From Rhizobium leguminosarum (lineage in GTDB: Bacteria; Pseudomonadota; Alphaproteobacteria; Rhizobiales; Rhizobiaceae), in contig NZ_CP016289.1 in the NCBI RefSeq assembly GCF_001679785.1, positions 62,001-126,000 of the forward strand: a DNA stretch of 64,000 nt, read 5' to 3'. Shown in pieces: positions 27,389 to 35,671 of the stretch (position 1 is the first letter of the stretch; every line of letters begins with the position of its first letter). The position numbers and the translations under genes are program-made. The notes under the pieces were generated by a model. That model saw nothing but the letters and a program-made list of their open reading frames with translations. It had not been told where the DNA came from and did not search any database.

Positions 27389-28029
27389 ATGAACATCGCC
27401 GCAAACATCGGTCCCGCATTGGCGCTCGAAGTCGCGGATGCCGAAAGCATTGCCGAACTCCGGCATCAGGCCATGGCTGTACCCGTTGTGATCTCTACAG
27501 GAATGCCACGCAAATCGTCTTCGGCGAAGGCTCTGTGAAAGCCGAGATCGTCCTTGTCGGCGAGCAGCCGGGCGATCAGGAGGATCTGACCGGCAGGCCC
27601 TTTGTCGGCCCCGCCGGCCGGCTGCTCGATCGCTGCCTCGAAGAGGCCGGTCTCGATCGTCAGCGCTGTTATGTCACCAATGCCGTCAAGCACTTCAAGT
27701 TCACGCCGCGCGGCAAACGGCGGCTACATGCAAAACCGAATGCCGGCGAGATCAGGCGTTGCGCCTGGTGGCTCGGCGCCGAGCTCAACATCCTGCAGCC
27801 GAAGCTCGTCGTGACGCTCGGCGCAAGCGCGCTTTATGCGCTGCTCGGTCCGAAGGTGAAGCTGACGCCGGAGCGCGGCCATATCCTGCATCCGGAAAAC
27901 CGTCCGCCTGTCCTGGTCACGATCCACCCTTCCTATCTCTTACGCATCCGCGACGAGGCGGAGCAGCGCCGGCAGCGCCGGGATTTCGTCTCAGATCTGC
28001 ACAAGGCGGTGGAGTTTCGGTCCCAGTGA
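27389..28029 (+). pseudogene. udgX: UdgX-like uracil-DNA glycosylase, interrupted by an apparent 1-nt frameshift
   Basis: The frame from GTG 27535 gives 164 residues with family 4/UdgX features: VLVGEQPGDQED, RPFVGPAGRLLD, the UdgX-type insertion KRRLHAKP whose His makes the covalent bond to the abasic site in UdgX, and TIHPSYLLR. The family N-terminus, with two Fe-S ligand cysteines, reads GCTRCDLYRNATQIVFGEG just upstream in the same frame but has no start. The preceding part (MNIAANIG to IAELRHQA, start 27389) is one frame away. The shift falls at about 27473-27475, where GCCATGGCTGT seems to lack one G. This could be a real loss of function or an assembly error. Repaired, the protein has about 213 residues. 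Confidence 0.75.
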
Positions 28030-28113
28030 AGGCCGATTCTCAACCCTAATATGCTGCGATGCGAAATATTTCCGGTTGCGGCGCGATTTCGCTTGAAAGA
28101 GCTCCCCTCCTCT

Positions 28114-28138
28114 GGAACCATCCAAGCAGTATCGCGTT
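28114..28138 (+). promoter_or_regulatory. EcfG-type general-stress promoter
   Basis: GGAAC (28114-28118), 16 nt, CGTT (28135-28138), a full consensus match ending 33 nt before the DUF2934 start. Confidence 0.75.
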
Positions 28139-28171
28139 CGAACGACGGCATCATGTGACTGGAGATCAGCG

Positions 28172-28426
28172 ATGGCAGAAACTCGGGAAGAGTGGATCAA
28201 AAAACGTGCATACACCCTCTGGGAAGAAGAGGGTTATCCGACAGGGCGAGATTCCATCCATTGGGAACAGGCACGACACGAGCGCGACGCGCTCGAGGGC
28301 TCGGCTGCATCTTCCAAGGGCAAAGAGGTCAAGCCCAAGACGAAGCGCACTGCGACAGGCGGCAAGACGAATGGCGTGGTCACGCCGGCGCCGAAGCGCA
28401 CCGCGAGCCGCAAGACCGCGTCCTGA
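28172..28426 (+). CDS. DUF2934 domain protein
   Basis: An 84-residue protein. Residues 6-38 match DUF2934 (IKKRAYTLWEEEGYPTGRD then HWEQA), a small helical motif frequent in rhizobia; the remainder is a lysine- and alanine-rich basic tail that might touch nucleic acid. GGAG precedes the ATG. A consensus EcfG promoter is upstream and a strong terminator downstream, so it is a single-gene stress transcript. Function unknown. Confidence 0.8.
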   Translation: MAETREEWIKKRAYTLWEEEGYPTGRDSIHWEQARHERDALEGSAASSKGKEVKPKTKRTATGGKTNGVVTPAPKRTASRKTAS

Positions 28427-28455
28427 ACACTAGAATACTGAGCATCTCAATTAAA

Positions 28456-28488
28456 AAGGGCGTCGCCTCGACGCCCTTGATCCTTTTT
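28456..28488 (+). terminator. Intrinsic terminator after the DUF2934 gene
   Basis: Ten-bp stem AAGGGCGTCG / CGACGCCCTT (28456-28465 and 28469-28478) with a 3-nt loop, followed by GATCCTTTTTT. Confidence 0.85.
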
Positions 28489-28621
28489 TGTCATATGCCT
28501 GAATTGATTGTGCGATATTGAATTGCAGGGGTGGGGGCTTCCATGCGGGGGTGAACAGAGGCCGGATGACGCTGCAAGCTTTGAGGCTTCCCAAAAAAGT
28601 TGAGCCCTGCCCGGATAGTCG

Positions 28622-28646
28622 GGAACAAGAGCATCCCATGGCTGTT
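28622..28646 (+). promoter_or_regulatory. EcfG-type general-stress promoter
   Basis: GGAAC (28622-28626), 16 nt, TGTT (28643-28646). It ends 25 nt before a tiny ORF at 28671 and about 105 nt before the small membrane protein at 28752. Confidence 0.65.
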
Positions 28647-28670
28647 TATGGCGAAACCGGGGAAGTTGCC

Positions 28671-28748
28671 ATGAACGACAGCCGTATCGAAATCCTCTCA
28701 AACCCGTTCTTCGCCGCCAGCGGCCGCGTTTCAACCGCGATCGTGTGA
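28671..28748 (+). CDS. Possible 25-residue leader or microprotein
   Basis: ATG 28671 to TGA 28748, 25 residues (MNDSRIEILSNPFFAASG then RVSTAIV). It sits at the same distance from an EcfG-type promoter as the genuine starts elsewhere in the window and ends 3 nt before the next start, so it may be translated and coupled. Evidence is positional only. Confidence 0.3.
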   Translation: MNDSRIEILSNPFFAASGRVSTAIV

Positions 28749-28751
28749 GGG

Positions 28752-28931
28752 ATGGAGATGTCGCTCCTCGTCATCGCCGCACTGCTCTACCTCGGTCTCG
28801 CGCTCGGGTTCATCCTTGTCGTCGACAATCTCGTCGGACTGGTTTTTCGCGATCCGCGCGCGCCGGTTCAGCTGGTCTCCGTCTATATCGGCCGCGTCTT
28901 TGCCGCATCGCAAAAACTCTATCGAAAATAA
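28752..28931 (+). CDS. Small single-span membrane protein
   Basis: A 59-residue protein with one N-terminal transmembrane segment (LLVIAALLYLGLALGFILVV) and a basic C-terminus ending KLYRK, so it is probably inserted with the tail inside. GAGGGATGGAG precedes an in-frame ATG at 28758; ATG 28752 is the other choice. It lies downstream of the EcfG-type promoter at 28622. No family recognised. Confidence 0.5.
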   Translation: MEMSLLVIAALLYLGLALGFILVVDNLVGLVFRDPRAPVQLVSVYIGRVFAASQKLYRK

Positions 28932-29105
28932 CAGCCCACAGGCGCCGTCCGCAGACCGCTAAAGTGTTGAACGCCCGGCAGTTAAGGATATTTCGACCGC
29001 GCCCTTTCCCTCCCATCGGAAGCCTCTATGTTGACGGTTTGGAAGGGCTGAACCCCGAGGTGACAGATCACCCCGGCGCGGCTGACGACAAGAAAGCGAT
29101 TTTGA

Positions 29106-31823
29106 ATGGGAAGCGTCGGGAACGGCTGGCCGAGAGGCGGCGGCGAAATCGGCGAATTGTTACGGCATCCGGCTTTCCACGCCGTCGGTCTCGGTCCGGT
29201 CGAAAGCTGGCCTGCATCTCTCAAGCATATCGCCGAAATGGTGTTGAATTCGCGCCAGCCCAAATTCGTCGCCTGGGGTCCAGATCTCGCTTTTCTCTAC
29301 AACGACGCCTATGTGCCTGTTTTCCCGGAGCGGCATCCCCATGCACTCGGACGACCCTTCCGCGAGGTCTGGGCGGATATCTGGGAACAGTTCTCGCCGA
29401 TCATCGCCAGCACGCTCGAAGGCAGTTCGCAGCTCTTCAAAGAGCTGCTCATCCCGATGCGCCGCGACGGCCGTACCGAGGACACTTGGTTCACCTTCTC
29501 CTACACCCCGCTGCGCGACGATGACGGCAAGGTCGCCGGCATCCTCTGCGCGGCCCTCGATGTCACCGACCAGGTGTCGGCCAAGCGCGGCGAACAGCGC
29601 GCGCTGGAAGAACTGCGTGCAAAATCGGAGGCGCTTGCGGTCGTCAATCGGGCGGGTGCGGCGATCACCGCCGAACTCAGTGTCGAATGCCTCACCCAGA
29701 TTGTCGTCGATGCCGGCGTGACGCTGACCGGTGCGGAATTCGGCGCCTTCTTCTACAATGTCGATGATGGCGAGGGCGGCAGCTACATGCTCTATGCGCT
29801 CGCCGGCGTCGATCGGAAGGCCTTCGAGAAATTCCCGATGCCGCGCAATACCAAGGTCTTCGCACCGACCTTCAACGGCGAAGGCATCGTGCGCTCCGAC
29901 GACATCCTGCTCGACCCGCGCTACGGGCAGAATGCACCGCATGCAGGCATGCCGAAGGGGCATCTTCCGGTCAGGAGCTATCTTGCCGTGCCGGTGAAAT
30001 CACGCGACGGCAGCGTCATCGGCGGCTTGTTCTTCGGTCACGGCCAGCCCGGCCGTTTTTCCCAAGCGGCCGAGGCGAGCCTAGTCAGCCTCGCCGGCCA
30101 ATCGGCCGTCGCGATCGACAATATCCGGCTCTTCCGCGCCGCCAAAGTCGAAATCGACCAGCGCCGCGACATGGAAGATCAGCTGCGGAAACTCAATGAA
30201 ATGCTCGAGGTCCGCGTCACGGCCGAGATTGCCGAACGCCAGCAGGCCGAAGCAGCGCTCCAGCAGTCGCAGAAGATGGAATCAATCGGCAAGCTCACCG
30301 GCGGCGTTGCCCATGACTTCAACAATCTGCTGCAGGTGATCTCAGGCAATCTGCAGCTTCTCGGCAAGGATGTGGCAGATAGCGGCCGAGGCAAGGAACG
30401 CATTTCCAACGCGCTTGCCGCCGTCGAACGCGGCTCGCGGCTGGCGAGCCAGCTGCTCGCCTTCGGTCGCCGCCAGCCGCTGGAACCGAAGGTCATCAAC
30501 ATCGGCCGTCTGGTCACCGGCATGGACGACATGCTGCGCCGCGCACTCGGCGAGGAGATCGAAGTCGAGACCATGGTCTCCGGCGGTCTCTGGAACACCT
30601 TCGCCGATCCGATCCAGATCGAGAATGCGCTGCTCAACCTTGCGATCAACTCCCGCGACGCGATGGATGGCGCCGGCAAGCTGACGATCGAGGTCGGCAA
30701 CGCCTTCCTCGACGATTCCTACAGCCGCATCCATCCTGAAGTCACCGCCGGCCAATATGTGGTGCTCGCCGTGACCGATACCGGCGCCGGTATGACGCAG
30801 GAGGTGATGGAGCAGGCCTTCGAGCCCTTCTTCTCGACGAAACCGGAAGGCAAGGGCACCGGTCTCGGCCTTTCGATGGTCTACGGCTTCGTCAAGCAAT
30901 CCGGCGGCCACGTGAAGATCTACAGCGAGATCGGCGAAGGCACGACCGTCAAGCTCTACCTGACCCGCTCGTTCCGAAGCGAGGATCGGGTCACGGCCGC
31001 CGACAGCGTACCGGCCGCCGGGGGCACGGAAACCATCCTTGTCGCCGAGGACGATGAGGGCGTGCGCGTCACCGTCGTCGAGATGCTGTCGGATCTCGGC
31101 TACTACGTGTTGAAGGCCAAGGATGCGCAAAGCGCGCTCACCGTGATCGAAAGCGGCGCCCATATCGACCTGCTCTTTACCGATGTCGTCATGCCCGGGC
31201 CATTGAGGAGCCCGGAGCTTGCGCGGATGGCGCGCGAGCGTCTGCCTGATATCGCCGTGCTCTATACATCGGGCTATACCGAAAATTCGATCGTCCATGG
31301 CGGCCGGCTCGATCCCGGCCTCGAACTGCTCTCCAAGCCCTATACGCGCGAGGAACTCGCCCGCAAGATCCGCCACGTGCTTACTATCAGGACGCAACGC
31401 CGCCAAGGGGCGAGCGATGCCGCAGTGGCCCCTGCCAAACACCCCGAGATCGCCCGCGAAAAGCTGAAGCTGCTGCTCGTGGAAGACGACGCCTTCATCC
31501 GGATGGATACTGCCGAGATTCTGCAGGATCTCGGCTATGACGTCATCGAAGCTGACAGCGGCGAAAGGGGCGTGGAAATCCTCGGACACACCATTGTCGA
31601 CATCATCGTCGCCGATGTCGGCCTGCCCGGCATGTCGGGCCAGGTCTTTGCCGCCAAGGCGCGCGAGGCCTTTCCGTCGGTCGGCCTGGTCTTTGCCACC
31701 GGCAACAGCAGCCTGCCGGATGCAAACCGTCTCCCCGGTTCAGTGCTGCTGTCGAAACCTTTCAGCAGCACGGCGCTCGACCAGGCGGTCAAGAACGCCG
31801 TCCAGCAGCGGCCTGGCGCCTAG
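29106..31823 (+). CDS. Hybrid sensor histidine kinase (PAS-GAF-HisKA-HATPase-REC-REC)
   Basis: A 905-residue soluble kinase. Domains in order: PAS-like about 20-155 (FVAWGPDLAFLYNDAY, ending LDVTDQV), GAF about 175-345, a short coiled coil, HisKA about 380-460 with phospho-acceptor His403 in GGVAHDFNNLLQ, HATPase_c about 500-620 (NLAINSRDAM, GTGLGLSMVYGF), then two receiver domains (ILVAEDDEG with LLFTDVVMPG; LLLVEDDAF with IIVADVGLPGMSG). No membrane span, so it senses a cytoplasmic cue; PAS plus GAF suggests light, redox or a small ligand, but no chromophore cysteine was identified. The 174-nt gap upstream (28932-29105) holds no promoter I recognise. It sits in the stress block. Confidence 0.9.
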   Translation: MGSVGNGWPRGGGEIGELLRHPAFHAVGLGPVESWPASLKHIAEMVLNSRQPKFVAWGPDLAFLYNDAYVPVFPERHPHALGRPFREVWADIWEQFSPIIASTLEGSSQLFKELLIPMRRDGRTEDTWFTFSYTPLRDDDGKVAGILCAALDVTDQVSAKRGEQRALEELRAKSEALAVVNRAGAAITAELSVECLTQIVVDAGVTLTGAEFGAFFYNVDDGEGGSYMLYALAGVDRKAFEKFPMPRNTKVFAPTFNGEGIVRSDDILLDPRYGQNAPHAGMPKGHLPVRSYLAVPVKSRDGSVIGGLFFGHGQPGRFSQAAEASLVSLAGQSAVAIDNIRLFRAAKVEIDQRRDMEDQLRKLNEMLEVRVTAEIAERQQAEAALQQSQKMESIGKLTGGVAHDFNNLLQVISGNLQLLGKDVADSGRGKERISNALAAVERGSRLASQLLAFGRRQPLEPKVINIGRLVTGMDDMLRRALGEEIEVETMVSGGLWNTFADPIQIENALLNLAINSRDAMDGAGKLTIEVGNAFLDDSYSRIHPEVTAGQYVVLAVTDTGAGMTQEVMEQAFEPFFSTKPEGKGTGLGLSMVYGFVKQSGGHVKIYSEIGEGTTVKLYLTRSFRSEDRVTAADSVPAAGGTETILVAEDDEGVRVTVVEMLSDLGYYVLKAKDAQSALTVIESGAHIDLLFTDVVMPGPLRSPELARMARERLPDIAVLYTSGYTENSIVHGGRLDPGLELLSKPYTREELARKIRHVLTIRTQRRQGASDAAVAPAKHPEIAREKLKLLLVEDDAFIRMDTAEILQDLGYDVIEADSGERGVEILGHTIVDIIVADVGLPGMSGQVFAAKAREAFPSVGLVFATGNSSLPDANRLPGSVLLSKPFSSTALDQAVKNAVQQRPGA

Positions 31824-31857
31824 AGTATCTCTGTTTTCTTTGCTGCCACCTCTGCTT

Positions 31858-32253
31858 TTATGCGTCGGCGCCGTCGAACTCGGGATATTTGCGCATCAGA
31901 TCCACTTCGCTGGTGCAGCTGTCGTCGCGCGCCGTCAGTTCGATCGAGATCGTGTCGGCAGGACCGCGACGACCATTATCGTGATGGCTGCCGCCATCGT
32001 GATAGACGGGAATGCGCGCACCGCTCTGACTGACCAGCACGGCATCCCGCTCGAAGCCCCTCTGCAGCAGCCAGTCACGCGGCGCCATCAGGCGGATGTC
32101 GACCTCGTAGGAACGTCCTATCCCTTGCTTGAGGCCGACGGTATAGGTGACCGGCGATACTTGGCCGTTCACGTCGATCGCGCCGTTTCCATCGGCTTTG
32201 ACGATGTGTTTTTCCAAGTTCTCGGCTCCTTCTTCTGTGCAGGCCTTTCCCAT
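31858..32253 (-). CDS. Hypothetical protein
   Basis: A protein of about 131 residues with alternating hydrophobic residues suggesting a beta-rich domain (PVTYTVGLKQGIG, YEVDIRLMAPRDWLLQRGF), a His/Gly loop (DGGSHHDNG) and an acidic tail. No family recognised. The frame is open further upstream, but that would run through the plus-strand KGG gene, so I chose the ATG at 32253. It converges on the histidine kinase gene. Confidence 0.5.
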   Translation of the reverse strand: MGKACTEEGAENLEKHIVKADGNGAIDVNGQVSPVTYTVGLKQGIGRSYEVDIRLMAPRDWLLQRGFERDAVLVSQSGARIPVYHDGGSHHDNGRRGPADTISIELTARDDSCTSEVDLMRKYPEFDGADA

Positions 32254-32316
32254 CGGAAACCTGATAAAAGCGGCTTTTGTTCCGAATCCGGGCCTTGCGG
32301 GCCACGACCGCGGCCG

Positions 32317-32341
32317 GAACTTTTGGGCTCCCGATCGGTTC
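32317..32341 (+). promoter_or_regulatory. EcfG-type general-stress promoter
   Basis: GGAAC (32317-32321), 16 nt, GGTT (32338-32341), ending 29 nt before the KGG-protein start. Confidence 0.65.
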
Positions 32342-32370
32342 AGTCCCTTTGCAAACCAGAGGAGGCCGAG

Positions 32371-32685
32371 ATGCCGAGAGGTGACAAATCCGACTATACC
32401 GACAAGCAGAAGCGCAAGGCCGAGCACATCGAGGAGGGCTACGAGGATCGCGGCGTCTCCGAGAAGGAAGCCGAACGGCGTGCCTGGGCGACCGTCAACA
32501 AGGAAAGCGGCGGCGGCGACAAATCCGGTTCCGGCCGCGGCAAGAAGGATACGCATGAATCCTCCGAAAAGGGCGGCCGCATCGGCGGCGCGGCATCCGC
32601 CGCACGCTCGAAGGAGGAACGGTCCGCTTCCGCGAAGAAGGCCGCCGCGACGCGCAAGCGCAACGAACACCACAGCCACCATTAA
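32371..32685 (+). CDS. KGG-repeat/plasmid-stabilisation-like small stress protein
   Basis: A 104-residue, strongly charged, probably disordered protein. The N-terminal 45 residues are acidic-basic (DKQKRKAEHIEEGYED, EKEAERRAWATVNKESGG), and the C-terminal part has a KGGRIGG motif and an SAKKAAATRKR stretch like those of Con-10/KGG stress proteins often annotated as plasmid stabilisation proteins. GAGGAGG precedes the ATG. An EcfG-type promoter is upstream, and DUF3175 and GST genes follow on the same strand. Confidence 0.75.
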   Translation: MPRGDKSDYTDKQKRKAEHIEEGYEDRGVSEKEAERRAWATVNKESGGGDKSGSGRGKKDTHESSEKGGRIGGAASAARSKEERSASAKKAAATRKRNEHHSHH

Positions 32686-32738
32686 CAACTGATGCGGCAA
32701 GCGGGGGCTTTCCGTCAGCCGCATAGGGAGTTTAACCC

Positions 32739-33029
32739 ATGGCCAAATCGAAAAAGAAATGGTCGCAGGACGTCACCGAACACAGCGATGCGATGGACCT
32801 GAAGGAAGGCGTGTTCAAATCGGACGATCCGAAGAAGATTGCCCGCTCCGTCAAGCACTCCGCCGAGGAGAGCGATCGCCGCAAGTCGAGTCCCTTCCGC
32901 GCCGCCATGTCGATGCTGACCTTCTACATCAACCGCGCCGGCGACCAGCTGACGAAAAAGCGGCGCGGCACCCTTGAAAAGGCCAAGGACGAACTGCGAA
33001 AAGACTTCGGTCGTCAACCGAAGGATTGA
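32739..33029 (+). CDS. DUF3175 domain protein
   Basis: A 96-residue basic protein matching DUF3175 from end to end: KWSQDVTEHSDAMDLKEGVF, KKIARSVKHSAEES and SPFRAAMSMLTFYINRAG. AGGGAG precedes the ATG. It lies 53 nt after the KGG gene and 6 nt before the GST gene, so all three are probably on one stress transcript. Function unknown. Confidence 0.85.
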   Translation: MAKSKKKWSQDVTEHSDAMDLKEGVFKSDDPKKIARSVKHSAEESDRRKSSPFRAAMSMLTFYINRAGDQLTKKRRGTLEKAKDELRKDFGRQPKD

Positions 33030-33035
33030 GCGCTC

Positions 33036-33761
33036 ATGGCATACGAACTTTATTATTGGGACGGCATTCAAGGCCGCGGCGAATTCGTGCGGTTGGCGCT
33101 GGAAGAAGCTGGCGCCGACTATATCGACATCACCCGCCAGCCCGGGCGCGGTACCGGCGCCATGTTCGACATCATGAAAAGCGACAGCGAACCGCACATT
33201 CCCTTTGCGCCGCCCTTCCTGAAGGACGGCGATCTCATTGTCCCGCATGTCGCCAACATCCTGTTTTACCTCGGCCCGAAGCTCGGCCTTGCGCCTAAGG
33301 ATGAAGGCCTTCGCCATGTCGTCAACGGCCTGCAGCTGACCGTCACCGATTTCGTCGCCGAAGTGCACGATACGCACCACCCGATCGACATGTCGCTCTT
33401 TTACGAGGATCAGAAGCAGGAAGCGAAAGCCCGCTCCGCTGCCTTCATCCGCGACCGCATTCCGAAATTCCTCGGTTATTTTGAGCGTGTGCTGCAGCAG
33501 AACCCGAAAGGCCCCAACCATCTGGTCGGCGATGCGCTGACCTATGTCGACCTCTCGCTCTTCCAGGTGATCGAGGGCCTGAGCTACGCCTTCCCGAGAG
33601 CCATGACAAACCGCAAGGCGGAATATCCCGCACAGCTGGCTCTGCATGATGCTGTGGCTAAGCGTCCAAACATTGCCCGTTATCTCGCCTCCCCCCGCCG
33701 CCTCGCCTTCAATGAGGAAGGGATTTTCAGGCATTATCCTGAGCTGGACAGTGCGGGCTGA
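33036..33761 (+). CDS. Glutathione S-transferase family protein
   Basis: A 241-residue cytoplasmic protein. The N-terminal thioredoxin-like domain begins YELYYWDGIQGRGEFVRLAL, with the sequence expected at the glutathione-binding site, and the C-terminal helical domain contains FLGYFERVLQQNP and HLVGDALTYVDLSLF. It starts 6 nt after the DUF3175 gene. Detoxification of electrophiles or peroxides fits its place in the stress block. Confidence 0.88.
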   Translation: MAYELYYWDGIQGRGEFVRLALEEAGADYIDITRQPGRGTGAMFDIMKSDSEPHIPFAPPFLKDGDLIVPHVANILFYLGPKLGLAPKDEGLRHVVNGLQLTVTDFVAEVHDTHHPIDMSLFYEDQKQEAKARSAAFIRDRIPKFLGYFERVLQQNPKGPNHLVGDALTYVDLSLFQVIEGLSYAFPRAMTNRKAEYPAQLALHDAVAKRPNIARYLASPRRLAFNEEGIFRHYPELDSAG

Positions 33762-33773
33762 CTTAAGAGCAGT

Positions 33774-34652
33774 TCATTCGAGCGGCACCGCCGCACCGAA
33801 GAAATTTCCCCACGGGTCTCTCGGCTGGGTCTCCAATCGCCGTGGCACGTTGCCGAGCGTGAAAGCGGCGGGACCGCTCACATCGTTCAATTCGGACCAA
33901 TCCAGCGGCATGGAAACCGGCGCACCCGATCGTGCCCGCGTCGAATAGGCCGCGACCGCCGTATTGCCGCGGCCGTTGCGGAGATAATCGATGTAGATAT
34001 GTCCACCGCGTTTTGCCTTCGTCGCGGTTGCCAGATATGTGTCCGGCGCGTCGGCCGACATGCTTTCGGCAAGCGAGTGGGCGAAATCCTTCACTTCCGC
34101 CCAGCCGGCCTTCGGCGCGAGCGGCGTCACCACATGCAGTCCCTTGCCGCCCGACGTCTTGACGAAGGCAGCCAGGCCGCGGGCTTCCAGCCGCGTCTTC
34201 AATTCAAGTGCTGCCGAAATCACCGCGCTCCAAGCCACGTCCTCGCCGGGATCGAGGTCCATGGTGATCATGTCAGGCCTTTCCCAATTGTCGATCGTCG
34301 TGCCCCAGGGATGAATTTCGAGCACGGCCGATTGCACCAGCGCCACGAGACCGTTGAAATCGGCGATGCGCAGCAGCTTTTCGCCGTCCGCATCCTGCGG
34401 GTCGGCGATCTCCTCGATATGCGGATTCATGCCTTTCCAGGCATGTTTCTGGAAAAACCGTTGTTGGCCCTTTATCCCGTCCGGCAGACGCAGCAACGCC
34501 AACGGCCGGTTGACGACATAAGGCGCCATGAATGGCCACACCGCCGCATAATAATCCGCCAGCGCCTGCTTGGTCACGCCCTCGTCCGGCCAGTAGAACC
34601 GGTCGGGATGGGTCAGCGATACATCAGATGCCGGCGGATGTGTGGGGCTCAT
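33774..34652 (-). CDS. Stand-alone LigD-type polymerase domain (PrimPol)
   Basis: A 292-residue protein equal to the polymerase domain of bacterial NHEJ ligase LigD, without ligase or phosphoesterase domains. Motifs: the metal-binding TMDLDPGE, KTSGGKGLHVVTPL, and IDYLRNGRGNTAVAAYS. The family adds nucleotides, often ribonucleotides, at DNA ends. Its ATG overlaps the topoisomerase IB stop by 4 nt, giving an operon glgX-topIB-ligD-Pol behind an EcfG-type promoter. No Ku gene is in the window. Confidence 0.88.
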   Translation of the reverse strand: MSPTHPPASDVSLTHPDRFYWPDEGVTKQALADYYAAVWPFMAPYVVNRPLALLRLPDGIKGQQRFFQKHAWKGMNPHIEEIADPQDADGEKLLRIADFNGLVALVQSAVLEIHPWGTTIDNWERPDMITMDLDPGEDVAWSAVISAALELKTRLEARGLAAFVKTSGGKGLHVVTPLAPKAGWAEVKDFAHSLAESMSADAPDTYLATATKAKRGGHIYIDYLRNGRGNTAVAAYSTRARSGAPVSMPLDWSELNDVSGPAAFTLGNVPRRLETQPRDPWGNFFGAAVPLE

Positions 34653-35656
34653 TCTTCGATCTCGCTTGTGAGGAAATCAAGTAGCCTGTTTTCCTCGGCC
34701 CGCAAGCCCCGTAGCGGCTCGTTACCAGTCTCGATCAGCGGATGATCGTTGCCGGCGAGCGCGATGATCGCGGGATGGATATAGCTCGAGCGCGAGATCG
34801 CCGGTGTGTTGTGCAGCGCCTCGGCCGCGGCCTCCGACATCTGCTTTACCGTCGGCCGGCCGCCACTGAGGATCGTCTCACGCGCCACACCGAAGGCCGC
34901 CAGCGATCCCGCCCAGGTGCGGAAGGTTTTCGCCGAAATGGGAATGCCCGATATTTCGGCCAGATAGGCGTTCAACCGGCCGGAATCGATTGGTTTCAGC
35001 GCCCCGCTTTCGTCCTTCCAAACGAAGAGCTGGCGGCCGGGCAGGTCGGCTATCTCCTCCAGGATCTTCTGCAGCCTGGGATGCTTGAGGCTGCGCTGGA
35101 CGCGCTTGCCACCCTTGGCGCGAAATTTCAGCTCTATCTGACCGTCGACGATCTTCAGGTGGCGCTTCAGCAGCGTCGTTGCGCCATAGGTGCCGTTCTC
35201 CCTGACATAGGCCTGGTTGCCGACGCGTAAGTGCGCCTCGTCGAGCAGCGTCGTCAAAGCCGCAAGCACGCCGTTGACATCCTCCGCACCGGTGTCGAGA
35301 TGGCGCAGCACGGTCCGGCGTATCCGAGGCAGCGCCCGGCCGAACTCAATCAGCTGATGGAATTTTCCCGCACTTCGGAAGGATTGCCAATCCTTGTGGT
35401 AGCGGTATTGCTTGCGCCCACGTGCATCGAAACCTGTCGCCTGCAGATGGCCGTTGTCGTAGAGGCATATCCAGACATTCTCGTAGGCTGGCGGCAGACC
35501 GAGCGCGCGGATGCGCGCCCGCTGCAATTCGTCGGCAAGCGTCGTGCCGTCGGGCATCACATAGCTGAAGCCCTTACCCTTCCTTCGTCTGCGGATGCCT
35601 GGTTCAGTATCGCTGACATAGACGAGACCAAGGTCGGTGATGGCTTCGGCATTCAT
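34649..35656 (-). CDS. DNA topoisomerase IB (poxvirus type)
   Basis: A 335-residue type IB topoisomerase. The N-terminal domain contains PPAYENVWICLYDNGHLQATG and GRKQYRYH; the catalytic part contains VRENGTYGATTLLKRHL, KTFRTWAGSLAAF with a catalytic Arg, and SSYIHPAI with the nucleophilic Tyr. It relaxes supercoils by transient 3'-phosphotyrosine bonding. It sits 15 nt from the glgX stop and overlaps the LigD-Pol start by 4 nt. Confidence 0.9.
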   Translation of the reverse strand: MNAEAITDLGLVYVSDTEPGIRRRRKGKGFSYVMPDGTTLADELQRARIRALGLPPAYENVWICLYDNGHLQATGFDARGRKQYRYHKDWQSFRSAGKFHQLIEFGRALPRIRRTVLRHLDTGAEDVNGVLAALTTLLDEAHLRVGNQAYVRENGTYGATTLLKRHLKIVDGQIELKFRAKGGKRVQRSLKHPRLQKILEEIADLPGRQLFVWKDESGALKPIDSGRLNAYLAEISGIPISAKTFRTWAGSLAAFGVARETILSGGRPTVKQMSEAAAEALHNTPAISRSSYIHPAIIALAGNDHPLIETGNEPLRGLRAEENRLLDFLTSEIEE

Positions 35657-35671
35657 GTTCTCTGCGACCCG

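Noticed and set aside
28638..28748. 36-residue frame starting MAVYGETG
   Set aside because: Its start codon overlaps the -10 of the EcfG-type promoter, so the transcript would begin after it.
28745..29524. 259-residue plus-strand open frame
   Set aside because: Overlaps the start of the histidine kinase in another frame; the real small gene here is the 59-residue one at 28752.
30342..31589. 415-residue minus-strand open frame
   Set aside because: Antisense to the histidine kinase, which has complete domain motifs.
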